Below, piece after piece: positions 1-8,318 of a stretch of 64,000 nucleotides of DNA (the first letter of the stretch is position 1; every line of letters begins with the position of its first letter). The notes under the pieces were generated by a model. The model was not told the origin of the DNA. It made no database searches and was given only the letters and a program-made list of their open reading frames with translations. Position numbers and translations under genes: made by a program. This stretch comes from an uncultured Lachnospiraceae bacterium (GTDB lineage: Bacteria > Bacillota > Clostridia > Lachnospirales > Lachnospiraceae): NCBI GenBank assembly GCA_947570615.1, contig CANOVJ010000016.1, forward strand, positions 1 through 64,000, given 5' to 3'.

Positions 1-289
1 GTCTTTCATGCATGTCCGGCTGCCCGTTGCAGTGCTTCAGGATGGTCTGGACTGCTTTTTTCCATGTGGGTGTTTCTACGGTCTCACCAGAAGCAAATGT
101 TACAGAGACCGGCCTCTTCCCTTTCAGCATGGACGGCGAAGTCCTCCCCAAGCGGCATTCCCTGCTGCTGGTCTCTGAATAATTGTATGGTTCCCCATTC
201 TGATACATCCAGATCATGTCATCGCATCTTTGATTCACAACCCGCAGCAGTTCTGCTCTTACTTCTTCAATCAGTTCTATATAATCCAT
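1..289 (-). CDS. Hypothetical protein, partial (runs off left edge)
   Basis: An open frame starts at the ATG at 287-289 and stays open to base 1, so only the first 96 codons are visible. A run of six Gs at the right distance upstream gives a good ribosome binding site. The visible part is soluble and charged: an N-terminal helix (MDYIELIEEVRAELLRVVNQ) is followed by a segment with ETPTWKKAVQTILKHC. I recognise no catalytic motif and give no function. It lies just beyond the point where the neighbouring ABC transporter gene is cut, so it may belong to whatever sequence replaced the transporter's 3' end. Confidence 0.6.
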   Translation of the reverse strand, partial: MDYIELIEEVRAELLRVVNQRCDDMIWMYQNGEPYNYSETSSRECRLGRTSPSMLKGKRPVSVTFASGETVETPTWKKAVQTILKHCNGQPDMHER

Positions 290-305
290 CGAAATCCCCC
301 CTTCC

Positions 306-2171
306 TTAAAGCATAAAAAAAGAACCAGAATCTCTCCCTGCCTTAAGGATTTTTCTAATTCTCTTCCATATAACGTCATACACATTTTTCTTTCTGTTTG
401 TGTATGTAGTTCCTATTTTCCGCTTTTCCTTAACTCTATACACACCATACACAATTAAAACTATACTATACTTAACGTCCAGGATCATCAGCGGCGCTTC
501 TTTGTACAGCGCTCTGGCGAAAAGGAGCTTCTGCTTCTCCCCGCCCGAAAAATCCACCCCGCAGGGCTCCTCCCTGTCGGCCCCATTTTCTGCCTCCTGG
601 CCTGATTTTTCCTCATCCCCTGTCAGCCCTCTTCCGTTCACCTCCCGCACCAGAAGGGATTCTCCCTTTTGTGGCAGACTCTCATATTTCTCCAGAAAGC
701 CCGAGAGGCGCAGCGCCCGTGAGAGCCTCTCTCTGCAGATCTTTCGGGGCTCTTTTCCTGTCAGGTTAAAATCCAGCGTCATGGGAAGCAGGCCCGAGTC
801 CTGAAAAAGCGCGCAGACCAGCTCCTGGTACTCCTCTCTGCGAAAATCAGAGGATGGAATCCCGTTTATCAGTATCTCCCCCTCATCCGGCCGGTAAAAC
901 CCGCACAGAAGCTTTACAAGGGTAGTCTTTCCCGCTCCGTTTAAGCCGATCAACGCCAGCTTCTCTCCCGGCCCGACCGTCAGATTCAGATGGGAAAATA
1001 CAGCCTGTGTGCTCTCCGGATAAGAATAGCACAGATCCTTAATCTCCACCCTCACCCCCTGCTTTTTCATTGCATCCAGCCTTTTTCTGCCCACGCCCTC
1101 ATCCGACCAGAAGGGACTCTCCGGCAGGGCCAGAAACCTCCTGATATATCCCACGGAAACACACACGGGATTTAACTCCACAAGCTCGCTCAGGAACTGT
1201 CCAAAACAACGCGAAAGGCTCCCTGTCAGCCCCATATAGAGCACAAATTCCGCCGCCGGGAGCGCTCCGCCCGCCAGAAGGCTGATCAGGTAAAAGTACG
1301 AAAATGCGTTCACCAAAAGGGTGGTCAGCGCCTCCAGGGCCGCCCTCACAAAATTTCTGTTGTGAATCCGCCGGTAAATGCCGTTCATCTCCTCAAGGGC
1401 CCCGTCATATTTCCTTAAAAACCAGTCCGCCATCTGATACATCCGAATATCCTTGCCCGCCTGCCTGTCCATGGACTTCCTGCTGATATAAGCGGTCTTC
1501 CTGGCATAAGTCCCCACCTTCTCATGGAGCTTTGTGTGCTTTTTCCGAAGCCAGGCCACCGATAACGCTCCCACCAGCGCGTTTGCCAGCGTAAGAAGAA
1601 GGATCATACGGCTTTTCTCTGCGATCATGATCCCATACCACACAATCCCCGCCAGACTGCTCAAAATGGCGGGGACTGCGCACAGGGAGCTGCGAAAACC
1701 GAACTCATTTCCCAGCACATTCCAGGTATTTTTCCACAGACCGCTTATCTGCGGATCCTCCAGCATCCCGTAATCCAGACGCATCGCCTTGCCGTAACAG
1801 CGCTTTTCATAGTACATGGTGAGGGCGGGGTAATTTCGGTAAAGATATTCCCTCATCCCGGCGTCCGCCGCCTGGAGGAAAAATATCCCCAGAGACAGGA
1901 CGAAAATCCACGCCGCCAGCCGCTCCATCTCCCAGTGGTTTTCCAGTCCCTCCACCAGCCTGGCAGGAAGCAGGATTCCCAGATATGTGGCTGCCACGCC
2001 GGGAAGGGCAGGCAGAAACTGGAAGTAAAGCAGCCTTTTGTCCCAGGCCCCGGAGGCTTTAATATTATAAAGTATATTTCCTGCCCACTCTCCCGTCCCC
2101 ATCTTCTGCTCCCGTAAGGCCTTTCGGGATGCTCCTGACAAAGCCTCTTTCGTTCCCATGCGTTTTTTCAT
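306..2171 (-). pseudogene. ABC exporter (permease-ATPase fusion), 3' end lost
   Basis: Six-helix exporter domain (about residues 35-340) fused to an ATPase domain. Walker A (GLNGAGKTT, about residue 410), signature (FSGGEKQ, about 542) and Walker B (PLMILD, about 558-563) are present. The family then needs a catalytic glutamate, D-loop and H-loop (EPTAALD... and a later His). Here the frame continues instead into about 57 unrelated, AT-rich residues ([12 protein letters not shown]...) and stops at 306. The join is near base 476-480, where base composition also changes sharply. Without the catalytic Glu and switch His the protein should not hydrolyse ATP normally. There is also a long charged insert (about residues 505-535) before the signature. 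A terminator separates it from the kinase genes upstream. Confidence 0.8.
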
Positions 2172-2302
2172 GGTTCTTCCCTTTCCGCAGCGCCGTCTCC
2201 AGGTCGACTGCTTCCCCGTCCGCTTCCGGTGCTTTTGTTCCTGTTTTTCCGGTTTTCCGGTTTTTCCTGCTTTGCGTCTATTCTACCACAGATTTTATCC
2301 AT

Positions 2303-2343
2303 AAAAAAATTCGCGCATGAATGGACACCCCTCATGCACGAAT
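2303..2343 (-). terminator. Rho-independent terminator of the kinase/regulator operon
   Basis: Reading the minus strand, a 12-bp stem (ATTCGTGCATGA with TCATGCGCGAAT, one G-T pair) around an 11-base loop is followed directly by seven Ts. It overlaps the stop codon of the kinase gene ending at 2332. It separates the signalling operon from the ABC transporter gene. Confidence 0.8.
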
Positions 2344-3087
2344 TGTATTTTTCTTTTGAACATCCCCCGCCGCGACGAGGGGCAGCATCACCTCCGTGGC
2401 GAACACCCCGTTCTCCGCCTGCCGGTTGACATAACCGTGATATCTTGCGGCAATGCTGTCAATCCGTCCCAGTCCGAAGCCGTGGCCGGAAGGCTTCCCG
2501 GTAAGAAACCTCTCCCCCGTGCGCCTCCTGGTTCCCTTCATGGAATTGGTCACGGAAATATAGAGCTGCTTTTTCACAATATCGATATAGATCCGGATAA
2601 ACCGCTCCTGCTGCCGGGGGATCTCCAGCACGGCCTCCATGGCGTTGTCCAGCAGATTCCCGATCAGGACGGCCAGATCGATCCCGGACACGGCAAGCTC
2701 TCCCGGCACAAGCGCCGTGGCGTCCACCGCAATGTGGCGCTCCCGGATTATGGAGAGCTTGCTGTTTAAAATGGCATCCACCATCACATTTCCCGTTTTC
2801 AGAACCTGATCCACGCTGGTCAGATCCTCGTCCAGCCTGTCCAGATAGTCCATGGCCTGCTCATACTCCCCAAGGCTCATGCTGGCTTTGAGCACCTGGA
2901 TGTGATTATGGTAATCGTGCCGCCACCCCCGCATTTTCCGGTACATGACCTCGATTTCGTCGTAATATCTGCCCACAAGATCGTTCTGAAAGCGGGAGAT
3001 TCTGCCATCCACCAGCCTGGGCAGAAGCAAAAGCCACAGCAGAACATTAATCAGAACCGCAAAAATGATTATGACTGCTTCCAGCAT
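2332..3087 (-). CDS. GHKL sensor histidine kinase (last gene of signalling operon)
   Basis: A 251-residue kinase of the AgrC/GHKL class. One N-terminal membrane helix (about residues 1-24) is followed by the phosphoacceptor region WRHDYHNHIQVL (about 55-66), where the first His is the likely phosphorylation site. The N box is NLLDNAMEAV (about 144) and the glycine box GHGFGLGRI (about 204). With a single membrane segment it has almost no external sensor part, so it probably senses an internal or membrane signal or works with another kinase. It lies 62 bp downstream of the LytTR regulator and ends in a terminator. Confidence 0.88.
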   Translation of the reverse strand: MLEAVIIIFAVLINVLLWLLLLPRLVDGRISRFQNDLVGRYYDEIEVMYRKMRGWRHDYHNHIQVLKASMSLGEYEQAMDYLDRLDEDLTSVDQVLKTGNVMVDAILNSKLSIIRERHIAVDATALVPGELAVSGIDLAVLIGNLLDNAMEAVLEIPRQQERFIRIYIDIVKKQLYISVTNSMKGTRRRTGERFLTGKPSGHGFGLGRIDSIAARYHGYVNRQAENGVFATEVMLPLVAAGDVQKKNTIRA

Positions 3088-3149
3088 GGCCTTTTCCTCT
3101 CTTTCCTGTCAGACTGGCCCTAAGCCTTCTCCTTTTACAATATCACGCA

Positions 3150-3890
3150 TCACAGCGCTCCATCCGGCCCGTTTCTGCTGCGGCCTCCCACCCCGTAGTT
3201 TTCCACAAAGGCCTGATTTACCGCCCTGAGGCTGCCTCGGCTCACCGGGAGTCTGGTCAGGTCGTCCATCACAATCTCCGTTCTGGTGATGGCCGAGATA
3301 TGCCTCAGATTCACCAGATAGGAACGGTGGCACTTTACAAAGCCCTTCCGCTCTCCCAGCATTTTCACAAGCTCCGTCATGGAATGGCGCAGCCGCCAGC
3401 TCTCCCCGGCCGTAAAGAGCACGCTCCGGTGCCCCTGGGCCTCCGCATACCAGATCCTTGACGGAGCCAGCACAAGCACCCCTTCCTCCCCTGAGAAAGT
3501 CAGCTTCTCCTCGGGTTTTTCACGCCTCTGCACCCTTGAGAGAACGGCAAAGAGCTTTTCACGGGAAAGCGGCTTGAGCAGATACTGGATGGCCGCCACC
3601 TCGTAGCCCTGAGCCATATAGCTTTCATAGCCTGTGATAAAAAGGATCGGGAGCTCCTCGTCCTGCTGCCGGATCCGCCGGGCCAGCTCCATACCGCTTA
3701 AGGTGCCCATCTCAATGTCCAGGATCATCAGATCGAAATTTTGCTCATCCTCCCAGCGAAAAAACAGACTTTCCCCGTCGGGAAACTCTGTAATCTCCAC
3801 GATCTGTCCCTGAGCCGCGGCCCACTCCCGCAGATACCTTATGATCAGCCTTCCCGGCGCTTCCTCGTCGTCGCACACCGCAATCCTCAT
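3150..3890 (-). CDS. LytTR-family response regulator
   Basis: A 246-residue regulator of the AgrA/LytR type. The receiver domain (1-120) shows the acidic pair CDDEE, the phosphoacceptor in LMILDIEMG (Asp about 56), the conserved Thr/Ser region LFITGYES and the Lys in YLLKPLSREK. The LytTR DNA-binding domain (about 125-235) shows FVKCHRSYLVNLRHI, typical of the family. It lies between kinase genes, 5 bp from the stop of the one upstream. It is the only response regulator in the cluster, so all three kinases probably signal to it. Its targets are not visible here. Confidence 0.92.
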   Translation of the reverse strand: MRIAVCDDEEAPGRLIIRYLREWAAAQGQIVEITEFPDGESLFFRWEDEQNFDLMILDIEMGTLSGMELARRIRQQDEELPILFITGYESYMAQGYEVAAIQYLLKPLSREKLFAVLSRVQRREKPEEKLTFSGEEGVLVLAPSRIWYAEAQGHRSVLFTAGESWRLRHSMTELVKMLGERKGFVKCHRSYLVNLRHISAITRTEIVMDDLTRLPVSRGSLRAVNQAFVENYGVGGRSRNGPDGAL

Positions 3891-3895
3891 ACTTC

Positions 3896-4672
3896 TCAGC
3901 CCTTCCCAGGCAGGAATACATTGAATTCCAGAAAATTCACATCCCCTTCCTTATTATTGGATACCACAATATCCCCTTTCAGGTCAAGGACAATTTTTTT
4001 CAGCTTTTTGAGTCCGATTCCGTGCCCCTTCCCCTTGCTGGAATAGCCCTTCTGAAAGAACTGCGCCATCTCCTGGGGCGCGAATTCCCGGCTGGTATTG
4101 GCCACGCAGACCCGGAGGCGGATCCTCTCGTCCACAATATCCAGACGGATCACCTTTTCCTCCAGATTGCTTTCTGTCAGAGCCTCCATGGCGTTGTCGA
4201 ACAGAATCCCCAAGATCTCCACCAGCGTGTAATCGGAGATATGCAGCGCGCCCTCCCCGGCCGCAATCTTATACTCCACCCTGATCCCGCAGAGCCTGGC
4301 ATTCTGGATCTTGCGGTAGATAAAGCCCACCAGGATCGGATTTTCTATGGATAAAAGAAGCCTTGCCTCCTCGTTGTTTTCCATCACCTCGCACAGATAT
4401 CTGCGCTGGGCGCTCACCAGCTCCTCGTAATTGTCAATCGTATAAAGCATTCCCATTATGGCGCTGATATGATTGTTCATATCATGCTGCCTTTCCCTGA
4501 CCAGCGTTAAAAGCTCGTCATAAGCCTCGTAGTAGAGACCGCTTATCCTGATTTTCCGCTCCGCCTCCGCTCTGGACTTCTGCCAGTTGTACAGAACCAG
4601 CAGAAGCAGGAAAACGGACAGACACCCCAGAGCTGGCAGGATCTTAAGCGTCAGGGCAACCGTCCAGTCCAT
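3896..4672 (-). CDS. GHKL sensor histidine kinase (second of operon)
   Basis: A 258-residue kinase with one N-terminal transmembrane helix (about 8-30), the phosphoacceptor motif ERQHDMNNHISAI (about 60), N box ILFDNAMEAL (about 155) and glycine boxes GKGHGIGL (about 214). Its build resembles the 251-residue kinase at 2332-3087 but sequence similarity is moderate. It lies 7 bp downstream of the larger kinase and 5 bp upstream of the response regulator, so the genes are surely co-transcribed. Confidence 0.88.
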   Translation of the reverse strand: MDWTVALTLKILPALGCLSVFLLLLVLYNWQKSRAEAERKIRISGLYYEAYDELLTLVRERQHDMNNHISAIMGMLYTIDNYEELVSAQRRYLCEVMENNEEARLLLSIENPILVGFIYRKIQNARLCGIRVEYKIAAGEGALHISDYTLVEILGILFDNAMEALTESNLEEKVIRLDIVDERIRLRVCVANTSREFAPQEMAQFFQKGYSSKGKGHGIGLKKLKKIVLDLKGDIVVSNNKEGDVNFLEFNVFLPGKG

Positions 4673-4679
4673 ATGCTTC

Positions 4680-5762
4680 TCATCCTTTATCTGTTTTTTC
4701 TTCCCTGACGGGAAGGTACAAAAGTACCTTTACCTTAAACTCCTCCGGCGTATAGCGGATCTGCATCTCTCCGTCATATTTCTCCACCGTCTTTCTGATA
4801 CTGGCAAGCCCTACGCCATGGCCCCGGGGAGTGTCCTTGGTGGTGATAATCTCCCCGTTTTCCTTTTTCAGTACCCCATTGTAGGTGTTTGTGATGGTGA
4901 CGGTGAGAATGCCTCTGGCGCATCCCATGGATACCTCCAGCTCCTTCTTTTCGCTTTTCTGCATGGCCTCGCAGGCGTTGGCAAGCAGGTTTGTCAGAAT
5001 CACATTGATGTCAAAATCGTCCATGAAAAGCTCCTGGCTCATCTTCACATCCATTATGGCGCTTGCGCCGATCCGGTCGGTCTCCTCCATAAAATAGTTC
5101 AGGATGCTGTCCAGCCCCCCGTTGCCCGTCTCGATGTATTGTCTGGCGCTGCCTGCGCGGAGGCTGATCTTCTCCATATACGCCAGCGCTTTCCCGTTTT
5201 CTCCTCTGTGGACGTAATCGGAGAGCATCCTGAGATGATGCTTTAAGTCGTGCCGAAGGATCCTGTCCGCCTCCCCCGCGTCCTCCATGGCCTCCATCCG
5301 CCTGCGGTAGATCTCAAGCTGAAGACGCATCTCCCGCTCCCTGCGTCCTCCCCGCTTTTCATTTTCCTCCCTTATTCCTGCCACTCTCTGCAAAAAGCCC
5401 TTCAGGAAAAAATACATCAGGATAAAAAAGAAGATTCCCCATACCTCCACCGGAAAGAGAAAGCTGGACGCCGTATTCTCCACCCCCGCATCCAGAACCA
5501 GAGGAAGGAGCCTTTTTCGTATTCCTCCCCTGTATCCTCCCATAAGGAGCGTGAAAAGGCACAGCACCCCCACCAGGAAGCTCCATGAACCACCTGTCTG
5601 ATAAAAATGACCGGGACTCACCGCCAGAAAATATCCCGTCTGCAGCAACGGCAATATTTTCCGTTTTTCATCCTCCCTGAAATACAACCCGAGAAAAAGG
5701 CAGATTGCACCGCATTTCAGGCCCCCCAACAGTAAGTAAACAATGCCGTCCCCAACGCCCAT
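4680..5762 (-). CDS. GHKL sensor histidine kinase with multi-helix sensor (first of operon)
   Basis: A 360-residue kinase. The N-terminal 140 residues hold four or five hydrophobic segments, as in AgrC-like peptide sensors but shorter. A charged linker follows, then the phosphoacceptor motif RHDLKHHLRML (about 175), N box NLLANACEAM (about 262) and glycine box RGHGVGLASI (about 318). It is probably the main sensor of the operon. The start has an upstream GGAG. No AgrB- or AgrD-like gene is visible, so the ligand is unknown. Confidence 0.88.
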   Translation of the reverse strand: MGVGDGIVYLLLGGLKCGAICLFLGLYFREDEKRKILPLLQTGYFLAVSPGHFYQTGGSWSFLVGVLCLFTLLMGGYRGGIRKRLLPLVLDAGVENTASSFLFPVEVWGIFFFILMYFFLKGFLQRVAGIREENEKRGGRREREMRLQLEIYRRRMEAMEDAGEADRILRHDLKHHLRMLSDYVHRGENGKALAYMEKISLRAGSARQYIETGNGGLDSILNYFMEETDRIGASAIMDVKMSQELFMDDFDINVILTNLLANACEAMQKSEKKELEVSMGCARGILTVTITNTYNGVLKKENGEIITTKDTPRGHGVGLASIRKTVEKYDGEMQIRYTPEEFKVKVLLYLPVREEKTDKG

Positions 5763-5979
5763 TTCCGTTCACTCCAACCAGTTTTTTCTTCTTCCATATT
5801 ACAACATTCTGCATGATCTCCTATTTTATTTTCAATTTTACCGTTAAAAGTAGTAAAAACAAATATTATTAACATTAAACAGATATTTACAGAAGTATAA
5901 CTGTGTCCTGTTTCTACTAAACTATAGAGGAGATGCAATTATCTGCGACTTTGAATGTTTACGGAGGGGAGCCCTGAAC

Positions 5980-6312
5980 GTGATGGATGAGAAATTTGTG
6001 AGGGACAGAATTACGGAACTGAGGATGCGCAGGGAGAAATCCGAATGTAAACTGAGTCTGGAATTAGGCCACAGTAAATCCTATATCCAGTCCATCAGCT
6101 CAGGCCGGACTTCTCCTTCTTTGTCCGCCTTCCTGGAAATATGCGAGTATTTTGAAATCAGTCCCATGGAGTTTTTTGACGCAAGCATAAAAAATCCCGA
6201 ACGGATCCACAGAATTACGGACAAGCTCAATCTCCTCTCCGACAGGGATCTCGATTTTTACGAATCCATACTGGACCGGCTGATCAAAACCCCGCCGGAG
6301 TCCGGTTCCTGA
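5980..6312 (+). CDS. Small XRE-type helix-turn-helix regulator
   Basis: A 110-residue protein with a Cro/CI-type helix-turn-helix in residues 8-65 (LSLELGHSKSYIQSISSGRT) and the ending EYFEISPMEFFD common in clostridial XRE regulators, then a short helical tail. The ribosome binding site GGAGGGG at 5963-5969 serves either the GTG at 5980 or the ATG at 5983. It is transcribed away from the kinase operon across a 217-bp AT-rich region and could regulate it, but that is only inference. Confidence 0.85.
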   Translation: MMDEKFVRDRITELRMRREKSECKLSLELGHSKSYIQSISSGRTSPSLSAFLEICEYFEISPMEFFDASIKNPERIHRITDKLNLLSDRDLDFYESILDRLIKTPPESGS

Positions 6313-6340
6313 GAGGAACGCTCCGGCAGGGCGTATTTTT
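6294..6340 (+). terminator. Terminator of the XRE regulator gene
   Basis: GCCGGAG (6294-6300) pairs with CTCCGGC (6321-6327), with an inner GGTTCC/GGAAC stem, followed after a few bases by a five-T run. It begins inside the last codons of the XRE gene and lies between two convergent genes, so it may serve both. Confidence 0.7.
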
Positions 6341-6362
6341 GTCAGTCTGTTATACACGGGGG

Positions 6363-7091
6363 TCAGTCCGCAGAGCGCCCTGTTCCCTGTTTGTGAAGCA
6401 GTCCGTCATCCGGATTAAAAACCTTATATCCCGGATGTCTTCCCGTCACTCTGTAATAGCCTCTTAAGTCGATCAGCTTCTGAATATTCTCTCTGTTGAT
6501 ATCAAAGCTTCCCCCAAGGATCACCGCGTTGATGGTGATCTTCGCCCACAGCTCAAGGCTCTCCATTCTGTAAAAGGCTGTGACCACATCACTTCCCACT
6601 GCCAGCGCCCCGTGATTTTCAAGAAGCATCACATCATGCTCCTCCAGATAAGGCTCTATGGCGTCCGGAACCTCACTGGTCGAGGGCGTCCCGTACGGCG
6701 TCAGCGGAACGGAGCCGATCACGCTCACATCCTCGATCATGTTGTACATATCCATGGCCTTGTGGGCCACCGCAAAGCCCGTCGCGCCGGGCGGATGGGC
6801 GTGAACCACCGCCATCACATCGTCGCGCTTTTCATAACAGCGCAGATGCATTTTGATCTCGCTGGAGGGGCGGTATCCCTCGTTTGCCTCCAGAATATTT
6901 CCCTTTTCATCCAGCATAACCAGCTTCTGCGGCGTGATAAAGGACTTGCTGATTCCCGTGGGAGTGGCCAGGATCCTTCCGTCCTCAAGCCTTGCGCTGA
7001 CGTTGCCGTCGTTCGCCGCCACCCACCCAAGCTGCCACATCTTATGACATACGTCGCAGATCTGGTCCTTCACTTCGTTTATATTCTGCAT
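6363..7091 (-). CDS. Class II aldolase/adducin-family protein
   Basis: A 242-residue member of the L-fuculose-1-phosphate aldolase / L-ribulose-5-phosphate 4-epimerase family. Signature parts are NDGNVSAR (substrate phosphate loop), TPTGISK, the catalytic Glu in PSSEIKMH, the zinc histidines in HAHPP (about 98) and a third in ENHGA (about 158). These enzymes cleave or epimerise phosphorylated sugars using zinc. The substrate cannot be fixed from sequence, and aldolase is more likely than epimerase. The gene stands alone, convergent with the XRE regulator and 80 bp downstream of the DUF362 gene. Confidence 0.85.
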   Translation of the reverse strand: MQNINEVKDQICDVCHKMWQLGWVAANDGNVSARLEDGRILATPTGISKSFITPQKLVMLDEKGNILEANEGYRPSSEIKMHLRCYEKRDDVMAVVHAHPPGATGFAVAHKAMDMYNMIEDVSVIGSVPLTPYGTPSTSEVPDAIEPYLEEHDVMLLENHGALAVGSDVVTAFYRMESLELWAKITINAVILGGSFDINRENIQKLIDLRGYYRVTGRHPGYKVFNPDDGLLHKQGTGRSAD

Positions 7092-7171
7092 ATGTTCTCC
7101 TTCCCCTGCCCGAACAGGCTTACAGGCGTTTAAGCGTTCGCTGTGATACCGGATCCCCGGACCGCTTTTTC

Positions 7172-8278
7172 TCAGATCTCAATCAGCTCATATTCTCTGC
7201 TTCCGATTCCAAGCTTCTGCGCATGCTCCACGCAGCTTTTCCAGTTGGTGGAGGGAGCGGAATCCATAAAGTGGTCGTGATGTACATGGGGCATCCGCTC
7301 AAGCTGGCTGTTCGACATAACCGGCTGACGGTTCACCGCATCCGCGCAGGCCACGTCCAGGGCCACCGGATCAAAGGAGGCGAACATGCCCACATCCGGC
7401 ACGATGGGAATATCGTTCTCCGCGTGACAGTCGCAGTTGGGCGAGACGTCCACCACCAGGCTGATGTGAAAGTGAGGCCGTCCGGCCAGCACCGCTTTTG
7501 AATACTCCGCGATCTTGCAGTTTAAAATATCGTTGCTCTCATCCCCCGCAGGGCATACCGCGTCCATGGGACACACGCCGATACAGCGCCCGCAGCCTAC
7601 GCATTTGTCGTGGTCGATGGCGGCCTTCCCCTGCGTGATGGAAGGCGCTTCGTGGGCGCAGATTTTGATGCAGCGCCCGCACCCCACGCAGTCCTTTTCA
7701 TTCACATAGGGCTTTCCTGCGCTGTGCATTTCCATCTTCCCCGCCCGGGAGCCGCAGCCCATTCCGATATTTTTCAGCGCGCCGCCAAAGCCCGTGGCCT
7801 CATGTCCCTTGAAATGATTCAGGGAGATAAACACATCGGCGTCCATCACGGCCCGTCCGATCTTAGCCTCCTTCACATACTCGCCGCCCTCCACCGGCAC
7901 ACTCTCCTCGTCGGTGCCCTTGAGGCCGTCGGCAATGATCACGTGGCATCCGGTGGAAAAAGGCGAAAATCCGTTCACATAGGCCGCGTCCAGATGATCC
8001 AGGGCGTTTTTGCGGCCCCCCACATAGAGGGTGTTGCAGTCCGTCAGGAAGGGCTTTCCGCCCAGCTCCTTAATCACCTTCACCACCACCGCCGCATAGT
8101 TCGGACGCAGATAGGCCAGGTTTCCCGGCTCCCCGAAATGGATCTTGACAGCGGCATACTTGTTCTCAAAATCGATCTCGCCGATCCCTGCCGTCCGGAT
8201 CAGACGCTCCAGCTTCTGCGGAAGATTCTCGCTGAAGGATGTCCGCATGTCTGTGTAGTAAACCTTTGATTTCTCCAT
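7172..8278 (-). CDS. DUF362-family protein with two 4Fe-4S clusters
   Basis: A 368-residue protein. The DUF362 domain takes up most of it (KIHFGEPGNLAYLRP, FISLNHFKGHEATGFGGALKNIGMGCGSRAGK). Two ferredoxin motifs interrupt it: CVGCGRCIKIC (about 198) and CVGCGRCIGVCP (about 227). Proteins of this family are common in anaerobes and are thought to pass electrons in the cytoplasm, but the reaction is unknown. The start has a GGAG-type ribosome binding site. No partner dehydrogenase lies alongside. Confidence 0.9.
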   Translation of the reverse strand: MEKSKVYYTDMRTSFSENLPQKLERLIRTAGIGEIDFENKYAAVKIHFGEPGNLAYLRPNYAAVVVKVIKELGGKPFLTDCNTLYVGGRKNALDHLDAAYVNGFSPFSTGCHVIIADGLKGTDEESVPVEGGEYVKEAKIGRAVMDADVFISLNHFKGHEATGFGGALKNIGMGCGSRAGKMEMHSAGKPYVNEKDCVGCGRCIKICAHEAPSITQGKAAIDHDKCVGCGRCIGVCPMDAVCPAGDESNDILNCKIAEYSKAVLAGRPHFHISLVVDVSPNCDCHAENDIPIVPDVGMFASFDPVALDVACADAVNRQPVMSNSQLERMPHVHHDHFMDSAPSTNWKSCVEHAQKLGIGSREYELIEI

Positions 8279-8318
8279 ATAAAGCTCCTTTCATATCTGA
8301 AATTGTGAAATGAATCAT

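Noticed and set aside
2168-2302. A 44-codon frame ending with a 4-base ATGA overlap with the ABC transporter start
   Set aside because: It has no ribosome binding site, and its start follows the T-run of the kinase-operon terminator. The composition (many K, N, G, R and E) is unlike a real leader or signal peptide.
5840-5850. ACCGTTAAAAG before the kinase operon, similar to an AgrA/LytTR half-site
   Set aside because: LytTR sites come as pairs at about 21-base spacing. The only other similar motif is 31 bases away and poor.
7515-7709. A plus-strand frame within the DUF362 gene
   Set aside because: It is opposite the ferredoxin cysteine codons of a clear gene and has no start signal.
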